Shown: in pieces, positions 9,096-17,650 of the stretch | How positions within the stretch are numbered: position 1 is the first letter of the stretch | Layout: every line of letters begins with the position of its first letter | From: Blastocatellia bacterium UBA7656 | GTDB taxonomy: Bacteria > Acidobacteriota > Blastocatellia > UBA7656 | DNA: 64,000 nucleotides | Assembly: GCA_002483445.1 (NCBI GenBank) | Contig: DLHY01000066.1 | Location: 33,262-97,261, forward strand | Direction: 5' to 3' | Position numbers and translations under genes: made by a program | Notes under the pieces: generated by a model | The model's input: only the letters and a program-made list of their open reading frames with translations | Databases searched by the model: none | What the model was told of the DNA's origin: nothing

Positions 9096-9467
9096 ATGAG
9101 TTACGATTTTGCAGTATGGTTCACTCCGCGTCGCCTCACTCGCGACGAAGCGGACAGACTTTACGCAGAGCTTTGCGACGGCATCACAACGGGCGTCGTC
9201 GCTCATCCTTCGGTTGACGATTTTTACAGCGAACTGACGACGAAGCATCCTGAACTTGACGACGTGCCTGAAGATAGAATCGATGATATGGATTACTCGC
9301 CCTGGAGTTGTCGCATCGCTCGCTCGCCGGGACACGTCATAGCATCCTGTGTCTTGTCGAAAGCCGACAAGGTATGGCGGCTCATCCGGGAGCTTGGCCG
9401 AAAGCACGGTCTTGCGGTCTTCGACCCGCAACGGGGAAAAGTTTTTTATCCCGACGAGCCGACTTAA
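9096..9467 (+). CDS. Conserved hypothetical protein, 123 residues
   Basis: Begins MSYDFAVWF, a start shared by a family of small unnamed bacterial proteins, and has a regular mixed alpha/beta composition with many acidic residues (DDVPEDRIDDMDY). No signal peptide or membrane segment. An AGGAATAAAA sequence lies about ten bases before the ATG. Function unknown; the alternative, that it is only debris beside the permease remnant, is less likely given its coherent composition. Confidence 0.6.
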   Translation: MSYDFAVWFTPRRLTRDEADRLYAELCDGITTGVVAHPSVDDFYSELTTKHPELDDVPEDRIDDMDYSPWSCRIARSPGHVIASCVLSKADKVWRLIRELGRKHGLAVFDPQRGKVFYPDEPT

Positions 9468-9567
9468 ATATTCTTCAGACTCAAGACTCTTGAGTCCGGA
9501 CTTAAAATAGCGAAATCCGCTCTCCCGGAAGCTATCGTATAATCCCTTCTGACAAGGGGAGAAATAA

Positions 9568-10353
9568 ATGAGCACAGACATTCAACGCTACATTTCAGTA
9601 TCCGAAAAGATCAAGACCGACGACCTCGACTGGGCTGAAGCGCGGGAAGCGGGGCTGAGCGAAGAGGAACGCTTCGTGATCACTTATTTCTCGGACATCG
9701 AGAGCCAGACCATCCGCTACCTTCGCATGTTGCTCCAAATGAAGATCGCTTTTCGCCCTGCGGTCGCGGCTTTTCTGACCACCTGGAGCTATGAGGAATT
9801 CTTTCACGGCCATGTGCTGGCTCAACTGATGGCCGAATGCGGACACCCTTTGGAAGAAAACCGAGTCGAGACAGTCACCCGTCGGGCGCGGTTCAACGAA
9901 TGGATGGAAAAACTGTTCGGCCCGTTGCTGTCGCGCATCTTCTCTTCTCAGTTCCCGGCTGTTTACATGTCTTTCGGGGCGATTCAGGAGATGACCACCC
10001 TTCGCGGATATGAGCGATTGAAAGAGAACACTCAAAACCCTGTCCTCAAAACCCTGTGCGAGCGCATAGCCCGACAGGAGCGGCGGCATTTTGCCTGGTA
10101 TTTCAATAACGCCCGCGAACAGCTTGAATCCACGAGCGGCGCGCGGTGGCTTGCAAGAAAGCTTCTCGAATTCAACTGGGTTCCCGTAGGCGCGGGAGTC
10201 AAAACACGGGCGGAAGTCAATCGGCTTTTTTCCATTCTCTTTCCTGGCGAAACAGGAAGCCGTCTCGTGCGCGAAGTCGATGCTAAAATTGGCACGCTGC
10301 CCGGACTCGAAGGCATTCGATTGATGGAGCCTTACTTCGAAGAAAGCTTTTAG
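9568..10353 (+). CDS. Ferritin-like diiron protein (acyl-ACP desaturase-like)
   Basis: A soluble four-helix protein of 261 residues with the full set of diiron ligands expected of the ferritin-like superfamily: a Glu on the first helix (E45 in DIES), E77 and H80 in EEFFH, E141 in IQEMTTLRGYE, and E171 and H174 in ERRHF. The overall pattern is closest to acyl-ACP desaturases and related oxygenases. It likely activates oxygen for a desaturation or hydroxylation reaction; the substrate is not evident. A GGGAG site sits eight bases before the ATG. It is monocistronic and followed by a long hairpin. Confidence 0.75.
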   Translation: MSTDIQRYISVSEKIKTDDLDWAEAREAGLSEEERFVITYFSDIESQTIRYLRMLLQMKIAFRPAVAAFLTTWSYEEFFHGHVLAQLMAECGHPLEENRVETVTRRARFNEWMEKLFGPLLSRIFSSQFPAVYMSFGAIQEMTTLRGYERLKENTQNPVLKTLCERIARQERRHFAWYFNNAREQLESTSGARWLARKLLEFNWVPVGAGVKTRAEVNRLFSILFPGETGSRLVREVDAKIGTLPGLEGIRLMEPYFEESF

Positions 10354-10356
10354 AAC

Positions 10357-10456
10357 CGATAGGCATGTTTTGTCCGTTGGCCGCAGAGGGCTTCAGCCAC
10401 AGGGGAGATGTGCTGAAGCCTCGAACCTGCGGTCAGCGGACAAAACAGGCCTATCG
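10357..10456. repeat. Long imperfect hairpin (about 40-bp arms)
   Basis: The left arm, 10357-10397, and right arm, 10412-10456, are near-complementary; for example cgataggc.tgttttgtcc is mirrored by ggacaaaacaggcctatcg. A 14-base apex separates them. It begins four bases after the stop codon of the diiron protein. It could end or stabilise that transcript, or be a decayed miniature mobile element. Confidence 0.75.
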
Positions 10457-10552
10457 CTCAATCGACTTTCACCCGTAGTCGCTCCCGATGCGATAAGGGT
10501 TGAGCGAGTCGGTCGAGCGCCAATACTTGTTCGATCTATTCCAGCAGGCTGA

Positions 10553-10801
10553 AGAAAGAAACCCAAAAGAGCGCTCAAATCAATTTCTGCGATCATCACC
10601 GTGTTTATGATTTTCACTGCAGGAATCGCGCAACATCGCGTCGTTCGCGTTTCCGATCCGTCTCTGCCTGGGGCAGTGGAGGTTTCGATAGCCATAAATC
10701 CGGCCAACCCGGACAACATCATCGCCACTTCGTTTTGTGAGGAAGTGGCAGTCTCGGTCGCATTGTTCCGGCTCAAACCCGGCTCACAGGAGATGAGGTG
10801 A
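10553..10801 (+). pseudogene. Secreted BNR/sialidase-like N-terminal remnant
   Basis: Codons from 10553 read as a basic, then hydrophobic signal-like segment, followed from a GTG at 10601 by VEVSIAINPANPDNIIATS, which resembles the opening strand of secreted BNR-repeat/sialidase-like proteins. The frame stops after about 66 codons and there is no good start codon or ribosome-binding site for the signal segment. I infer a truncated relic. The rest of 10457-10858 shows nothing recognisable. Confidence 0.35.
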
Positions 10802-10858
10802 AATAGCCTGTCGACAAAGACGCCTGCCCAAAGGCGCGAGCAGGACAGACACATCGGT

Positions 10859-13237
10859 TCAATTCACTTTCACGCCCAGTCGCTCGGCAACAACGAGGAG
10901 ATGATCTCCGCAGACGGCACGCGCTTTTGCAGATAATCTGCTCCCGACTTCGAAAAGAATGTTCTGAGCCTTCCACACATCCACCTTCAGTGACAGCGAC
11001 TCCGAAGCCTTGAGCAGTCGCTCGATCTGCGTGAGCGTCGTCTTCGCGGGCGATTGCCTGAAGGCTTCCATCAGCGAAGCGATTTTCCGGCTCGCCGCGA
11101 TTTCCATCCGGGGCTTATCGATTTCGAAAGACCATTTTTTTATCTCTTCGATCAGGCTTTCGATTCGCACCAGATCGGCATCATCGAGAGCTTTCTGCAA
11201 CTCGACGTTTATGGCGAACTCGGCTGCCGCAGCCATCGATGGCGGAATGATCGCCTTCATGTCTTTCAACATTTGCATAACGGGATAGAAACGATCCCAC
11301 AGGTGACGAAACTCGCGTTCGATTTCTTCGAGCGGCGGCTTGAGTATCAAACCCAGCACGCGCCGCTTTTCATCTTTGAAAAGATGAGCGAGCGAATAGC
11401 TGTGCCTGTCGAAAAATTTTTCCATCAACCGAATCACCCCCGGCCCGTCGCCACGATTGAACGCCTCGCCGAGAGTTCGCTGCATCTGCTCGAAGTTTTT
11501 CTTGTCCTCATAGCGGCTCACGCCTGCAAGCAGGTTGTGGTCTCCGAGGTGGAGGGCGACGAAGTTCAAGCGATCCTCCGCTCTCGTGATGTTTGAGCGA
11601 AGGCGCATCTTCCCCGTCACCAGATGTTGATGGCCCGAACGCATCTGCTCTCGCGCTTCGCAATGAATGGTGTAGGAGAATATGGTCTCCGTCTCACTGT
11701 AATCCTCGAAGAGCGAAGAGACGGCCCAGTGCGCTGCCACTCGCGGCAGATCGATTGTGGCTGAGCGCGCCATCTTTTCATAAACAGCCGCCCCGCTCAG
11801 GTAGCGCGCAAAGTTGCTCGGCGCGCTTCTCAATTTTTCAATGAAATCCTGTTCGAGCGAAACTCGCCCGATCTTTTCCGCAAGTTGAATGGCGCGGGCC
11901 GCGTATTGAAGTATCTGAGTCGTCTCAAGCCCCGAAATCTCATCGAAGAACCAGCCGCAGCTTGTGAACATCAGTTGCGCGTGGCGCTGCATTTCAAGGA
12001 GGCTCAGGGCGGTCACTTTTTCTTCTTTCGTCAGATCGCGCTCCGCGGTTTCGGAGAAGAATCGCTCGATACGTTCGGGGCTGCGGTCGAGTATACAATC
12101 GATGTAGAGGTCTCTCACCTTCCACGGATCGCGGACTATCACGGACATGCCTTTTTCATAGATGGGTCGAAGAGAGTCGCGCAGCCAGTCGAGAGCGTCG
12201 CGAAGAGGGGCGCGCCATTTCTGATTCCACCCTGCTCGGCCACTGTTGCAGCCGCAGTCTGCGCGCCATCGCTCTATGCCGTGCGCGCAACTCCACGAAG
12301 TGTTTTCTACTATTTCGACTTCGCAAGCGGGCGGGAATCGCTCAAGGTGCTGGCCGTATACAGTGAGGCGGGCGAAGCGGCTCGATTCGATGTGATGAAG
12401 GCAGTAGGAGAGCGCCATATCGCCGAACTTGTGATGATGGCCGAAGGTTTCTCCGTCGGTTGCGACGTGAACGAGTTGCGCGCCGCGATGATCTTTGATG
12501 AAACCATTGTACAATCGGGCGGCGAAATCGACTCCGCTACGGAGCATCTCGCCGAAGGCCACATCGTGCGAGATCGCTCCGTCGTAGAAAAACAGGTTTA
12601 TCGATCTGCCCGACGGCAGGCGGCACAGATAAGCCTGACGGGTATCGAGAAGGATATCCGTTTCGCGCCGACGCCGGGATATTTTTTTTATGCGACCGGC
12701 CTGATGCGGAGCGAGTATGGTGAAAGCTATGTCGTGACGGGCCAGAGCTTCGAGCGTATCCGTATCGACTGCGGTTTCGGCGAGCCACATCCCTTCAGGC
12801 TTCCTCTTGAAGCGATGCTCGAAATCGCGAATGCCCCACGCCACCTGGGTGTCTTTGTCGCGGCTGTCGGCCAGAGGCATTATGAGGTGATTATAAACCT
12901 GAGCGAGTGCCGAGCCGTGACCGGAAAAATTTTTACGGCTGAGATAATCGGCTTCGATGATCGCGTCGTAAACTTCGCGGGCGTGCGTTTCGAGCCACGA
13001 AAGCAGGGTGGGGCCGAAATTGAAACTGATTCGGGAATAGTTGTTGACTATATCGCAGATTCGCTCGTCGGAGTCGAGTATGCGCGCGGCGGCGTTGGGG
13101 GCGTAGCACTCGGCAGTGATGCGCTCGTTCCAATCGTGGTAGGGGTGAGCCGAGTCCTGAATCTCGATTTCTTCGAGCCAGGCGTTCTCTCTGGGCGGCT
13201 GGTAAAAATGGCCGTGAATGCAGACGTAGCGATTCAT
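10859..13237 (-). CDS. GH57-family glycoside hydrolase with DUF3536
   Basis: A 792-residue protein whose N-terminal half is a glycoside hydrolase family 57 barrel (opening CIHGHFYQPPRENAW; GMWLAETAVD carries the putative catalytic Glu; HVATDGETFGHHH later) and whose C-terminal half, from about residue 300, matches the DUF3536 region attached to such enzymes. No signal peptide, so probably cytoplasmic and involved in alpha-glucan or glycogen metabolism. The precise substrate is unknown. The gene stands alone on the minus strand; the long open frame on the opposite strand is an artefact of its GC-rich codons. Confidence 0.85.
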   Translation of the reverse strand: MNRYVCIHGHFYQPPRENAWLEEIEIQDSAHPYHDWNERITAECYAPNAAARILDSDERICDIVNNYSRISFNFGPTLLSWLETHAREVYDAIIEADYLSRKNFSGHGSALAQVYNHLIMPLADSRDKDTQVAWGIRDFEHRFKRKPEGMWLAETAVDTDTLEALARHDIAFTILAPHQAGRIKKISRRRRETDILLDTRQAYLCRLPSGRSINLFFYDGAISHDVAFGEMLRSGVDFAARLYNGFIKDHRGAQLVHVATDGETFGHHHKFGDMALSYCLHHIESSRFARLTVYGQHLERFPPACEVEIVENTSWSCAHGIERWRADCGCNSGRAGWNQKWRAPLRDALDWLRDSLRPIYEKGMSVIVRDPWKVRDLYIDCILDRSPERIERFFSETAERDLTKEEKVTALSLLEMQRHAQLMFTSCGWFFDEISGLETTQILQYAARAIQLAEKIGRVSLEQDFIEKLRSAPSNFARYLSGAAVYEKMARSATIDLPRVAAHWAVSSLFEDYSETETIFSYTIHCEAREQMRSGHQHLVTGKMRLRSNITRAEDRLNFVALHLGDHNLLAGVSRYEDKKNFEQMQRTLGEAFNRGDGPGVIRLMEKFFDRHSYSLAHLFKDEKRRVLGLILKPPLEEIEREFRHLWDRFYPVMQMLKDMKAIIPPSMAAAAEFAINVELQKALDDADLVRIESLIEEIKKWSFEIDKPRMEIAASRKIASLMEAFRQSPAKTTLTQIERLLKASESLSLKVDVWKAQNILFEVGSRLSAKARAVCGDHLLVVAERLGVKVN

Positions 13238-13526
13238 AAACGCGCGTTATTTTATCTGCATCGCGAGAAGAAGCAAACACGGCGGCGGGGCATTCACAAT
13301 GGGAGCGCAAGCCTCTCTGCCTACGCGGATTAGCATAAAGTGATCTGCCCTCTACTTTGAGACGGTTGAGCGGCGGCTATGGCGGCCAGATCGTTGCTGT
13401 CTATGGCCGCCCGCGACATGTCAAGAGGCTTTGTGATGAAACACGCATGAGAATTGAAAAGCGCCCATTCGGGTAAGTCGAATTCAAGTCGCGTTTGAGC
13501 CTCATCCCCTATAGCATGAGGAGGCT

Positions 13527-14687
13527 ATGACTGAAACCGTAACCGTAAACCATCGCGGCGCGGAAAGAGCGCGGGCAAGACACTGCTGGATATATCGAAG
13601 CGATATCACAAGCGCCCGCGCGCAAGGCGGTCATCTCGTCCGCGTAATTGATGCGAAGGGCGGGTGTCTCGGACGCGCGCTCTACAGTTCGCAGTCGCAG
13701 ATCGCGCTCCGCTTCGTCTCCTTCAACGATGTGGAAACAGAGCGCGAGTTCTGGCTCTCGCGTCTCATCGCAGCCGAAGGCCTCAGAGACCGGGTGGCCG
13801 AGGACACAACTGCTTTCCGTCTGGTTTATGGCGAAAGCGATCTTCTCCCCTCGCTCATAATCGACCGCTTCAGCGATTGCTTCGTCCTTCAAACGCTTTC
13901 GCAGGGGATGGAGGCGCTCAAGAAGATGTGGGTGGAGATGCTCGTTGAAAGATATCACCCGCGAGCCGTCATCGAGAGAAACGACGCCCGCGTGCGTGAG
14001 TTTGAAGGGTTGCCTCGTCTTTCGGGCGCGCTCTACGGCTCAGACCCCGGCGAAATAGAAATAGAAGAAAACGGCATTCGATATCTGGTCAACCTTCTCG
14101 AAGGGCAAAAGACCGGCGCGTTTTTGGATCAGAGAGAAAACCGAATCGCAGCCGCCCGCTACAGTCACGGTCGCGCGCTGGATTGCTTCAGCTTTCAGGG
14201 CGCTTTCGCGCTTCACTTCGCGCGCAATTCGGAGAGCGTCAAAGCGATAGAAATTTCAGGCGCGGCTCTCTCGCTTGCCCGACGAAACGCCATGCTCAAC
14301 CGCTTGAGCAACATCGAATTCATCGAAGGAAATGTTTTCGATCTCCTGCGCGATTTGGAACGCGCACGCGAAAAATTCAACATCATCAATCTCGATCCTC
14401 CGGCTTTCGCCAAAAATCGCGAAGCGATTGACGCGGCGCTTCGCGGATACAAGGAGATCAACCTTCGCGCGATGAAATTGCTCTCGAAGGGGGGAGTGCT
14501 TGTCACTTCGACCTGTTCTTATCACGTGAGCGAAGAAATGTTTCTGGGCGTGCTGGCGTCGGCAGCGGCGGACGCCCGACGCTCGGCTCAGATGATAGAG
14601 AAGCGCACGCAGTCGCGCGATCATCCCATCCTGATTTCGATGCCCGAAACTCATTACCTCAAATGCGTCATACTTCGCGTCGAGTGA
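13527..14687 (+). CDS. RlmI-like SAM-dependent rRNA cytosine methyltransferase
   Basis: A 386-residue class I methyltransferase of the YccW/RlmI family, which methylates C5 of a cytosine in 23S rRNA. An N-terminal PUA domain (about residues 1-75) is followed by the central domain and a Rossmann methyltransferase core. The NLDPPAF motif near residue 290 and a TSTCSYH motif near 330, whose Cys is the expected nucleophile, are both present. GAGGAGG precedes the ATG by three to four bases. The last 20 bases overlap the convergent glycosyltransferase gene. Exact target base is inferred from family. Confidence 0.85.
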   Translation: MTETVTVNHRGAERARARHCWIYRSDITSARAQGGHLVRVIDAKGGCLGRALYSSQSQIALRFVSFNDVETEREFWLSRLIAAEGLRDRVAEDTTAFRLVYGESDLLPSLIIDRFSDCFVLQTLSQGMEALKKMWVEMLVERYHPRAVIERNDARVREFEGLPRLSGALYGSDPGEIEIEENGIRYLVNLLEGQKTGAFLDQRENRIAAARYSHGRALDCFSFQGAFALHFARNSESVKAIEISGAALSLARRNAMLNRLSNIEFIEGNVFDLLRDLERAREKFNIINLDPPAFAKNREAIDAALRGYKEINLRAMKLLSKGGVLVTSTCSYHVSEEMFLGVLASAAADARRSAQMIEKRTQSRDHPILISMPETHYLKCVILRVE

Positions 14688-16620
14688 GTCGCCCGACAGC
14701 GAGACGAATCACCGCGCCGGAAAAATAAAAAGTGACGGCGGCGAAGATGAAAAGAAAATAATGAATCGTCAGTATGTAGCGATACTCCGTGTGCAGGATC
14801 GACTGGAAGCAAAAATAGTAAACGGGAACCGCCAGCAGCAGGGCGAGTTCTTTTCTGCGGCGGGCCAGAGCCATGAGCGCAATTCCAATAGCGACGAGAG
14901 GCAGCAGGCGCGAAGTCACAAATAGATTTTTCTGAATGGCGCGAGCAGCAATGCGAGGCAGGCGCGTCCATTGATTAGGCGTCGGCCCCGCCTCGAATAA
15001 TTGCGCCTCGCCCAACCGGGCAAGGCTTCGCTCCTCCGACCGCCCGTTGTTGCTTATGACTATCCGCACCTCTTCTCTGTCGCCGCTCGTAAAAGGCATT
15101 TCAATCATCTTCAGAGTTTGTTCGGCTTCGTCTCTCTTTTTTTTCTTCGACCCCTTTTGATCGATTTCCAGAATGGTCGAAGCGAGCGCGATGCGCCTTG
15201 CGACGTCCATGACTTTAACGGCCATCTGTCCCTGATCGAGCCTGACGCGAAGCGCCAACACATAGTCGGTCTTTTTTTTCACGGCAACAGGCGCGGAGGC
15301 GAACTGATCAGCGAAGGCCGAATCGTCGCCCGCGACTTCGAGCCATTGGCCATCTTCTGTGAGCGAAACATCCGCTCCAGGTTTTTCGCCTTCGGTCATC
15401 AGCACAGAGGGAGAAACAGACGACGCCGGCTGCGCGTCTTGAGGTATCGAGACAGCATGACCGAATTGAGGCTCGGAAGAAATCACAGGCGCGTTTGCCG
15501 TACTCATCGGCCATCTTTGAGAGCCTGAGCCATTGTAGCGGAGCATAAATGCCGAGCGGCGCAGCATCACTCCCAGAAACCAGCCGGGGTTCGATCTGAT
15601 GACTGAAAGGCCGCGGGCGAACCGCGCGCGGTCGCGATCAACTCCATCAGGCGACCAGAGATTTCCCGCGTAGTCCTCTCGATTGTGCCACTTGACATCC
15701 TTGAGCAAAGTCGCCCGATCATCATCAGGCATCCCGAATCTCTCTTCGGTGTCGTAATCGGCTATGCCTTCTACAAGAGTGATGCCCGCGCCGAGAGAGA
15801 GCGGAATGAAGCGACCATAGACGGCATAATTGCGAATGGTTACGGGAGCGATCACGGCAAGAGATGCGGCGATCATCACTGTCGCCGCGCGAAGTTTCTT
15901 TCCGCGCTCGAACAAGAGCAGAATCATTATGGCGAGAAAGGGCGCAAGCAGCAGGCAGTTGGCTCTGAGCCAGCAGGCAAGTCCCACGCACACGCCCGCG
16001 ACGGCTACGCTGATGAGTCGTTGCCGCCAGCGAAGCAGGAGATAAACGGCGAGAAGAACAGGCAGGACGGCTGCGGATTCAGGCGTCAGCCACACAGAGT
16101 AATAAGCGAGATGAGGCGAAAGAGCGGCCATAAGTCCGGCGATGAATGCGGCTGCAAGCGGCAGGAATTCGACGGCTATCAAAAACACGAGGGTGGTCGA
16201 GAAAGAATCGAGCAGGATTTGAAACAGTCTCAATCTGGTGTGCGAGCGCGACTCTTTGTCTGTCATTGCGGCGATCAGAATCGAATAACCGGGCGGATGC
16301 ACTATCATTCGAGCGTCGCCTTCATCGACCGTCTCCTTGGGGAAAAGAATGCTGCCCTGATCAAGGATTCGATCCGCTTCGCGCTCGTAACCTCTGATCA
16401 GAGCCGCAGGCAGAATCTTTCCCTGCTCGAACGCCGCACGATTATCCTGCCAGTGAAGCAGCCTGACGCCCGATGCGAGAAGAAACAAACTGGCGCATAA
16501 AATCGCGCGATGGATGCGCTGTTGCTTCAAGCCTGTCGCGTCTGAAGATTCAACAGAGAGACGCGCTATTATCCACTCGCGCGAAAGGTTGAAGAATTTC
16601 ACATAAGCGCGTTCAGTCAC
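14668..16620 (-). CDS. GT39/ArnT-like membrane glycosyltransferase with inserted lumenal domain
   Basis: A 650-residue multispanning protein of the GT-C superfamily (dolichyl-phosphate-mannose mannosyltransferase/PMT type). It probably transfers sugar from a polyprenyl carrier on the periplasmic side. The first loop carries DEGDARMIVHPPGYSIL, with an acidic pair as expected at the active site. Unusually, about 170 hydrophilic residues (about 385-555) with a carbohydrate-binding-module-like beta composition separate the main membrane block from the last few spans. It begins with GTG at 16620, one base inside the TAG stop of the upstream gene, preceded by GGAGG, so the two are translationally coupled. 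Confidence 0.78.
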   Translation of the reverse strand: MTERAYVKFFNLSREWIIARLSVESSDATGLKQQRIHRAILCASLFLLASGVRLLHWQDNRAAFEQGKILPAALIRGYEREADRILDQGSILFPKETVDEGDARMIVHPPGYSILIAAMTDKESRSHTRLRLFQILLDSFSTTLVFLIAVEFLPLAAAFIAGLMAALSPHLAYYSVWLTPESAAVLPVLLAVYLLLRWRQRLISVAVAGVCVGLACWLRANCLLLAPFLAIMILLLFERGKKLRAATVMIAASLAVIAPVTIRNYAVYGRFIPLSLGAGITLVEGIADYDTEERFGMPDDDRATLLKDVKWHNREDYAGNLWSPDGVDRDRARFARGLSVIRSNPGWFLGVMLRRSAFMLRYNGSGSQRWPMSTANAPVISSEPQFGHAVSIPQDAQPASSVSPSVLMTEGEKPGADVSLTEDGQWLEVAGDDSAFADQFASAPVAVKKKTDYVLALRVRLDQGQMAVKVMDVARRIALASTILEIDQKGSKKKKRDEAEQTLKMIEMPFTSGDREEVRIVISNNGRSEERSLARLGEAQLFEAGPTPNQWTRLPRIAARAIQKNLFVTSRLLPLVAIGIALMALARRRKELALLLAVPVYYFCFQSILHTEYRYILTIHYFLFIFAAVTFYFSGAVIRLAVGRLTRREV

Positions 16621-17501
16621 TATGCCTCCAGCACAGCAATCAACAGAGGATGCAGCGACGCGGACATGGCGCGGCGTCGGGTTTCTTTTATTTCAAGCGC
16701 GCCGTCTTCGGTGATGATGCGAGTGAAAAGATCAAGCGGCGATTGCTCGAAGTAGCGATTGATTATCTCGACACATGCGGGCGGGTCTTTCCATAGTTCA
16801 TCGACATCCCGCGCTTCCTGCTCATCGGCAGGAAAGTCGATGAACTTCGTCGAGTCGGCGAGCGCGTAGACGGGAACGTTTTTTTCCGCTGCGGCAAGCG
16901 CGATCATTCGAGTGCCGATCTTGTTGACGATATGATCGGGCGTTATTCGATCCGCTCCTACCAAAACGAAATCGATTTCATCCATCACGAGAGCCGCCGC
17001 GGCATCAGCTATCAGTGTGACTGCGGCTCCTTCGTCCGCAAGCTCACGGGCGAGCCGCTGGCCTTCGAAGAGAGGGCGGCTTTCGGTTGCGATGATGTGA
17101 AACTTTCTCCCTTCGACGAGCGCAGCGCGAAAAGCTGCAAGCGCGGTGGAACTGCGCGAGTGCGTCAAAACAGTTGTGTTTTCCTTTATCAACCGCGCGG
17201 CGTGAAGCGAGGCGTCAAGCATTGCGCGTCCGGCGTCTTCGATGAATCGGCGCCGAGTCTCTTCGGCGCGATCACTGGACGCTGCCACTGCGCTTGCGAG
17301 ATTCGCTATCGGAGCCATGCTGGGCTGTGCGCGAATGAGCGCAACGCATGTTTCGAGAACGAGTCGGCGATGGTCGTCTTCATTTGCGGGGGGTTGTTCG
17401 AGCAGGGAAAAGACGCGAGCGGCGCGGCGCAGTATTTCAGCCGCGCCCGCGTGTTTATCGCAGGCGATCTCGTCTATGGCTGCTGCGATGTTTCGTCTCA
17501 T
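16620..17501 (-). CDS. eIF2B-alpha/MtnA-like sugar-phosphate isomerase family protein
   Basis: A 293-residue protein of the eIF-2B alpha/beta/delta-related family, which in bacteria and archaea includes methylthioribose-1-phosphate and ribose-1,5-bisphosphate isomerases. Visible motifs are LTHSRSSTAL, ESRPLFEGQRLA and the family signature FVLVGADRITPDHIVNKIGT with the catalytic Asp. It lacks the longer N-terminus of MtnA, so I do not assign methionine salvage. The ATG at 17501 is preferred over an upstream in-frame start that would read through the promoter area shared with the divergent dehydrogenase gene. Confidence 0.75.
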   Translation of the reverse strand: MRRNIAAAIDEIACDKHAGAAEILRRAARVFSLLEQPPANEDDHRRLVLETCVALIRAQPSMAPIANLASAVAASSDRAEETRRRFIEDAGRAMLDASLHAARLIKENTTVLTHSRSSTALAAFRAALVEGRKFHIIATESRPLFEGQRLARELADEGAAVTLIADAAAALVMDEIDFVLVGADRITPDHIVNKIGTRMIALAAAEKNVPVYALADSTKFIDFPADEQEARDVDELWKDPPACVEIINRYFEQSPLDLFTRIITEDGALEIKETRRRAMSASLHPLLIAVLEA

Positions 17502-17650
17502 ATTTTTTTGCCTGAAATTTATTCCGCTCTTCGTTGCCCGAAAGGGTGACGTTTTGTATAATCGCCACTCACCAGGCGCGCAGGCTTCAGAGTGAACAGA
17601 TATGCTGCTCCCCTTTTGCACTATTAACACCCCCTCTTGGGAGGAAGTCA

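Noticed and set aside
11885..13333. Long plus-strand open frame (about 480 codons) opposite the GH57 gene
   Set aside because: It is an antisense shadow: its translation has no coherent domains, and the opposite strand encodes a clear GH57/DUF3536 protein along the whole length.
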